Shown here: one piece after another, positions 59,794 through 64,000 of the stretch | Layout: every line of letters begins with the position of its first letter | How positions within the stretch are numbered: position 1 is the stretch's first letter | From: Pandoraea nosoerga | Lineage (GTDB): Bacteria; Pseudomonadota; Gammaproteobacteria; Burkholderiales; Burkholderiaceae | DNA: 64,000 nt | Assembly (NCBI RefSeq): GCF_902459585.1 | Contig: NZ_CABPSC010000002.1 | Location: forward strand, 248,001 to 312,000 | Direction: 5' to 3' | Notes under the pieces: model-generated | The model's database searches: none | What the model saw: only the letters and a program-made list of their open reading frames with translations | Told to the model about the DNA's origin: nothing | Translations under genes and position numbers: made by a program

Positions 59794-61182
59794 ATGAACA
59801 AGCCCCCTCGTCGCGTGAAAACGCGGCACATCATTCTCGCGGTCATGTGCCTGATGTATTTCATCTCGTACATCGATCGCGTCAACATTGCCGTGGCCGG
59901 CCCCTTCATTCGCCAGGAAATGGGGCTGACGTCGGTACAACTCGGCCTCGTCTTCTCGGCGTTCGCTTATCCCTATGCCGCGATGCAGATCTTCGGCGGA
60001 TGGCTGGCCGATCGTTACGGCCCGAAGCTCGTATTGACGGTGCTGTCGCTGATCTGGGGCGCCGCGACGCTCGCGACCGGTTTTGCCGGAAGTATCGCGA
60101 TGCTCGTGGCGCTGCGGTTCCTGCTGGGCGTGGGCGAGGGCGGGGCGTTTCCCACCGCCACGCGCGCGTTCACGTACTGGATGCCGGTGGGCGAGCGCGG
60201 CTTCGCGCAGGGCATCACGCATAGCTTCGCGCGCCTGGGCGGGGCGATCACGCCGCCGGTCGTACTGGCCATCGTGGTCGCCTTCGGCTGGCGCGAAGCG
60301 TTCATCGTGCTGGGCGTAGTGAGCCTTGCGTGGACGGCGCTCTACGCGAAGGTGTTTAGCAATACGCCCGAGCAGCATCGGCACATCACACCGGAGGAGA
60401 CGGCGGAGATCGGCTATCGCGCAGGCGACTGCGAGCGCGCCAAGCGCGCGTCCACGCCATGGCGAAAACTCGTGCGCCGTATGTGGCTCGTGACGTTCGT
60501 CGACTTTTGCTACGGCTGGCTGCTCTGGGTCTATCTCACCTGGATGCCGTCGTATCTGCGCGAGTCGCAGGGTTTCGATCTCAAGCAGTTGGCGTTGTTC
60601 ACGGCGTTGCCGTTGCTCGCCGGGGTGGTGGGCGACACGCTCGGCGGCGTGGTCTCCGACAAGCTTTACAAGGCCACCGGGCGTCTACGCCTTGCACGCG
60701 TGTCGGTGCTGGTCGTCGGCATGGGGGGATCCCTGGCGTTCCTGCTGCCGCTGACGGCAGTCTCCGATCCGATGACGGCGGTGCTGTTGCTCTGCGCGTC
60801 GTTCTTCTTCCTCGAGATCACGAACCCGGTGCTGTGGACGCTGCCGCTCGATATCGCAGGCAGGTACGCCGGGACGGCCGGCGGCATGATGAATACCGGC
60901 TTCGGCCTTGCAGGCATGGTCTCGCCGGTGGCGTTCGGCTATCTCATTGAAACGAGCGGCAACTACAACGTACCGTTCGCCATCTCGGCGGTGCTGCTGG
61001 GCGTCGGCGTGGTGGCCGCGCTTTTCATCGACACGAACAAGACGGTGGAGAAGGATGAGGCGCAAGAGGAAGCTGCCGCGCGTTTCGGCGCGTCGGCAAC
61101 GGCGGCACCCGCCGCGCCGATGTGGGTCGCCGCCGGCCCGCACCGCCATGCGCTGCGGCGTCCGTTGCGCTGGCGCCGATAG
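59794..61182 (+). CDS. sauU: MFS sulfoacetate transporter
   Basis: A 462-residue MFS carrier of the anion:cation symporter group, with about twelve segments and the signature GGWLADRYGPKL near residue 68. Family members import organic anions such as glucarate or hydroxy acids; its place in the sau operon points to sulfoacetate. AGGAGA precedes the ATG at 59794. The C-terminus, after about residue 430, is an odd Ala- and Arg-rich tail. It lies 131 bp after sauT. Confidence 0.85.
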   Translation: MNKPPRRVKTRHIILAVMCLMYFISYIDRVNIAVAGPFIRQEMGLTSVQLGLVFSAFAYPYAAMQIFGGWLADRYGPKLVLTVLSLIWGAATLATGFAGSIAMLVALRFLLGVGEGGAFPTATRAFTYWMPVGERGFAQGITHSFARLGGAITPPVVLAIVVAFGWREAFIVLGVVSLAWTALYAKVFSNTPEQHRHITPEETAEIGYRAGDCERAKRASTPWRKLVRRMWLVTFVDFCYGWLLWVYLTWMPSYLRESQGFDLKQLALFTALPLLAGVVGDTLGGVVSDKLYKATGRLRLARVSVLVVGMGGSLAFLLPLTAVSDPMTAVLLLCASFFFLEITNPVLWTLPLDIAGRYAGTAGGMMNTGFGLAGMVSPVAFGYLIETSGNYNVPFAISAVLLGVGVVAALFIDTNKTVEKDEAQEEAAARFGASATAAPAAPMWVAAGPHRHALRRPLRWRR

Positions 61183-61197
61183 CGGGGCAGCGGATGA

Positions 61198-62217
61198 TCA
61201 CGCGTAGCCCGACGGGTTATTGACCTGCCAGCGCCAATGGTCCACGCACATGCGCTCGATCCCGTACTTGGCTGTCCAGCCCAGCAGCGTTTGCGCCAGC
61301 GACGTCGAGGCATAGCAGCACGCCACGTCACCCGCGCGGCGGGGCATGAACTCGTGCGGCACGCGCTGTCCGCAGTTGGCCTCGAACGCCTGGATCAGCT
61401 GCAGGACGGAATAGCCGCGGCCAGTCCCGAGGTTCACCGTGAAGCCATGGTTCAGGCGCCGCAGCGCGTCGAGCGCCTTCACGTGCCCCTCGGCAAGGTC
61501 CATCACGTGGACATAGTCGCGCACACCCGTGCCGTCTACCGTGTCCCAGTCGTTGCCGAACACCTTTAACGTCGGCTGGCGGCCCATCGCGACGCGCGTG
61601 ACGATCGGCATCAGGTTATTGGGGGTGCCGAGCGGGTCCTCGCCGATCCGGCCGCTCTCGTGCGCGCCGACCGGATTGAAGTACCGCAGCATGGCGATGC
61701 GCCACGCGGGATCCGCGTTGGCCGTATCGCGAAGTATGGTCTCGCCGATGAGCTTCGTCTGCCCATAGGGACTCGCCGCCGAAAGCGCACATGCCTCGTC
61801 GATGGGGACCCTCTCGGGGTTGCCGTACACCGACGCCGAAGAGCTGAAAACCAGGTCGCGCACGCCGTGCTGCTGCATGACCTTCACCAGCGCGAGCACG
61901 GCGCCGACGTTGTTGCAGTAGTATTCGACGGGCTTGCTGACCGATTCGCCCACGGCCTTGAGCGCGGCGAAGTGAATGACGCAGGAGATGTCGAAGTCGG
62001 TAAAAATCCGATCCAGCACGCGCTCCGAGCATACGTCGCCTTCGATGAATACCGGCGCACGCCCACAGATTTCGGCAATGCGCTCCACGACAATCCTGCG
62101 GCTGTTGATCAGATTGTCGACGATGACCACGTCGTAGCCGCTGTCGAGCAGCGCCACGCATGTGTGCGAACCGATGTAGCCGGTGCCTCCCGTCACGAGA
62201 ACTGTCTCACGACGCAT
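61198..62217 (-). CDS. galE: UDP-glucose 4-epimerase
   Basis: A 339-residue short-chain-dehydrogenase-type epimerase. The NAD-binding motif VTGGTGYIGSHT is at residues 7-18, the catalytic Ser in FSSSASVYG near 124 and Tyr-Lys in SPYGQTK near 150. It interconverts UDP-glucose and UDP-galactose for surface sugars. The start ATG at 62217 is used; the frame is open to 62316 without support. It is convergent with sauU. Confidence 0.95.
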   Translation of the reverse strand: MRRETVLVTGGTGYIGSHTCVALLDSGYDVVIVDNLINSRRIVVERIAEICGRAPVFIEGDVCSERVLDRIFTDFDISCVIHFAALKAVGESVSKPVEYYCNNVGAVLALVKVMQQHGVRDLVFSSSASVYGNPERVPIDEACALSAASPYGQTKLIGETILRDTANADPAWRIAMLRYFNPVGAHESGRIGEDPLGTPNNLMPIVTRVAMGRQPTLKVFGNDWDTVDGTGVRDYVHVMDLAEGHVKALDALRRLNHGFTVNLGTGRGYSVLQLIQAFEANCGQRVPHEFMPRRAGDVACCYASTSLAQTLLGWTAKYGIERMCVDHWRWQVNNPSGYA

Positions 62218-62530
62218 TGTTGCGATCCTCTTGATCCTCTGGAATGCCGGCATCATAAGCCGGCACCCCCGACAAAGCAAATACAGCGAAAGCAAATACC
62301 ATGCCGCCGCCGGCACGGTGCGCCTTTGGCGGTTGCAGCCGCCGGGCGCACGCCGCGCTGCCTATTTGCATGCGTTTGCAGTTTTCTCCCGTCTTCGCCC
62401 CGTCAGCGCCGGTCATTGCCCGCGACTTGCCCGCCCATCCGCACGTTCCGGCCTTGGTACGAGTCTTGCGAATCCATGGGGTCCGAATCCATGGGGGCTT
62501 GCCACGCCACGCCCGGCGACCACGAAGCTC
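62218..62530. other. intergenic region with direct repeats
   Basis: No gene is seen in these 313 bp between the divergent galE and ABC exporter genes. It holds an exact 11-bp direct repeat AAAGCAAATAC (62274-62284 and 62289-62299), an exact 13-bp repeat CGAATCCATGGGG (62469-62481 and 62484-62496), and a small stem TGCCGGC/GCCGGCA at 62245-62265. Confidence 0.55.
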
Positions 62531-64000
62531 ATGACACCGAAGACGAACTCCACCCCCGGCAACGTGAGATGGCAGATCGCGACCTACCTCTGGCAGGCGG
62601 TGCGCGCGCACGGCTGGCGCGTGGTCATTGCGCTGGCGCTGCTCCTGGCGGCAAAGCTCGCGTCGGTGTCGGTCCCGGTCCTGCTCAAGCGCATCGTGGA
62701 CGAACTGGGCACGCCCACGCCGGCCATGCTGCCCGTATTCCTGATACTCGGCTACGCCATCGTGCGTTTCCTGTCCAACGCCTTCAATGAAGTGCGCGAC
62801 GTCGCCTTTTCCGAAGTCACGCAACGCACGGTCGCCGACCTCACCGTCAAGACCTTTTCCCACCTGCATCACCTGAGCGCGCGATTTCACGCGCAACGGG
62901 AAACCGGTGCGGTCATTCGCGACATGGAAAAGGGCACCACGGCCGTGGGATTCCTGCTGGGCGTCTCGCTCTTCGCGATCGTGCCGACCGTCGTCGAGAT
63001 CGCGATGATTCTGGCGATCATCGTGCGCAACTACGGTGGCGGATTTCTCGCGATCATCGCCGTGACGTTCCTGTCCTACGCGGCGTGGACCGCCTACGCC
63101 ACGCGCCGGCGCATGCGCATGCAAAAGCAGGTCAACGCACTCGAAGCGGTGCAGAGCAGTCGCATCGTCGACAGCCTGCTCAATGCCGATACCGTGAAGT
63201 ACTTCGCGCGCGAGTCGTTCGAGACCGAGCGCCTGCGCGTGGTCGCCGACGACTGGGCGAAGGCGGGCGTGGCCAATCAGTCCGCGCTCTCGGCGCTGCA
63301 CATCGGGCAAAGCGCGTGCATCGGCGCCGGCATTGCCGCCGTCATGCTGCTCGCCGGTCAGCACGTCATGACACGCGCCATGACCATCGGCGATCTGGTG
63401 CTCATCAACGCGTACATCATCCAGGTGAGCTTGCCGCTCAATTCGCTGGGTTTCGTTTTTCGGGAGACGAACGATGCCATCAGCAACATCGAACGGCTTT
63501 TTGCGCTGCTGTTCGCCAGGGGCCGTCCGGACGAGGACAACGACGCGCGCGACGCGCGTGCGCTCGTCGTCACCGGCGGGGCCATCGAATTCTCGGGGGT
63601 GGACTTCAGCTACGAACCGGGTCGTCAACTCCTGCACGACGTTTCGTTTCGCGTGGGCAGCGGCCAGACAGTGGCGATCGTGGGCGGCAGCGGCTCGGGA
63701 AAATCGACGCTGGCGCGCCTGCTGTTCCGCTTGTACCAGCCCGACGCCGGCACCATACGCATCGACGGTCAGGATCTGCGCGAGGTCACACAGCAAAGCG
63801 TGCGCGACGCCATCGGCATCGTGCCGCAGGACACGATCCTGTTCAACGACACGCTCGCGTACAACATCGCTTACGGTCGCCCGGGCGCCACGCGCGCGGA
63901 CGTGGTCAAGGCCGCCCGCAGCGCGCAGCTCGCCCCGTTCATCGAAGCCCTGCCCGACGCCTACGAAACCCGCGTCGGCGAGCGCGGCATGCGTCTGTCC
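62531..64000 (+). CDS. ATM1-type ABC exporter, truncated by the window end
   Basis: The first 490 codons of a half-transporter exporter. The membrane domain (six segments, about 25-330) is followed by an ATPase domain with Walker A GGSGSGKST near residue 390 and the Q-loop GIVPQDT near 432. The window stops just as the signature motif (LS...) begins, so Walker B and the end are missing. The sequence (HHLSARFHAQRETGAVIRDM, and NAYIIQVSLPLNSLGFVFRE) is of the ATM1/HMT1 group that exports glutathione-linked or metal-related compounds. The reading frame is open to the last base. Confidence 0.9.
   Translation, partial: MTPKTNSTPGNVRWQIATYLWQAVRAHGWRVVIALALLLAAKLASVSVPVLLKRIVDELGTPTPAMLPVFLILGYAIVRFLSNAFNEVRDVAFSEVTQRTVADLTVKTFSHLHHLSARFHAQRETGAVIRDMEKGTTAVGFLLGVSLFAIVPTVVEIAMILAIIVRNYGGGFLAIIAVTFLSYAAWTAYATRRRMRMQKQVNALEAVQSSRIVDSLLNADTVKYFARESFETERLRVVADDWAKAGVANQSALSALHIGQSACIGAGIAAVMLLAGQHVMTRAMTIGDLVLINAYIIQVSLPLNSLGFVFRETNDAISNIERLFALLFARGRPDEDNDARDARALVVTGGAIEFSGVDFSYEPGRQLLHDVSFRVGSGQTVAIVGGSGSGKSTLARLLFRLYQPDAGTIRIDGQDLREVTQQSVRDAIGIVPQDTILFNDTLAYNIAYGRPGATRADVVKAARSAQLAPFIEALPDAYETRVGERGMRLS

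Noticed and set aside
62207-63796. 529-codon reverse frame opposite the ATM1-type exporter
   Set aside because: The forward strand has an intact ABC exporter with Walker A, so this is a shadow frame.

Overview
The window is GC-rich bacterial chromosome (by eye about two thirds G+C). Gene density is high, reverse-strand shadow frames are long and open, and nearly every gene has a betaproteobacterial flavour. Examples are many LysR regulators, a hut operon with a HutC-type operator, a sulfoacetate cluster laid out as in Cupriavidus necator, and an entericidin lipoprotein. I infer a member of the Burkholderiaceae, plausibly Pandoraea; this is an inference from gene content and style, not a computed match. 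No rRNA, tRNA, CRISPR, prophage or insertion sequence was seen. The window opens at or just inside an amidohydrolase gene and ends inside an ABC exporter gene.

Layout. 1-9 kb: nitrogen scavenging from purine or other N-heterocycle breakdown. Two cytosine-deaminase-like amidohydrolases, a DUF1097 membrane protein, a Tat-exported gamma-glutamyltransferase-fold enzyme resembling oxamate amidohydrolase, a LysR regulator, ureidoglycine aminohydrolase (AllE) and an MFS importer. 9-12.7 kb: an unrecognised 543-residue protein, a methyltransferase with an Rrf2 regulator, and a GFA-family protein. 12.8-18 kb: a LysR-controlled ABC importer (SsuABC/TauABC type) coupled to a FAD amine/amino-acid oxidoreductase. 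18.3-19.9 kb: arsenic resistance (acr3-arsC) behind a perfect inverted repeat but with no arsR beside it. 19.9-27.9 kb: complete histidine utilisation, hutC then hutU-hutH-permease-hutI-hutG. 28-31 kb: a D-amino-acid-type PLP enzyme with a HAD dehalogenase-like protein and a divergent LysR gene. 31-37.9 kb: an orphan sulfonate-type binding protein, an exported esterase, entericidin, a phosphatidylserine-decarboxylase-like enzyme, a chemoreceptor and an AhpD-like protein. 37.9-42.6 kb: CitE-like lyase, class III CoA-transferase and a 2-hydroxycarboxylate transporter with a divergent LysR gene, which together look like a hydroxy-acid catabolic unit. 42.6-45.7 kb: an AhpD-like gene divergent from a MocR regulator, then serine acetyltransferase. 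45.9-48.6 kb: a convincing penicillin G acylase. 48.6-54.1 kb: ChrA, an ABC exporter, and a MerR-MFS pair. 54.3-55.4 kb: periplasmic asparaginase. 55.4-61.2 kb: sauRSTU for sulfoacetate. 61.2-64 kb: galE and an ATM1-type ABC exporter.

The window is mostly catabolic and transport cargo, each module with its own regulator. Two signals are not explained by the genes. First, good palindromic operators sit in front of hutU, acr3, the acylase and the MerR-MFS pair. Second, at least nine short tandem-repeat arrays with unrelated 9-15 bp units lie in the gaps between genes, one of them running over the hutU stop codon. I found no clearly undescribed molecular machine. The best candidates for new biology are the left-end N-heterocycle cluster, the FAD-oxidase/ABC operon of unknown substrate, the CitE/CoA-transferase/2HCT unit, the operator-controlled penicillin acylase and the intergenic repeats.
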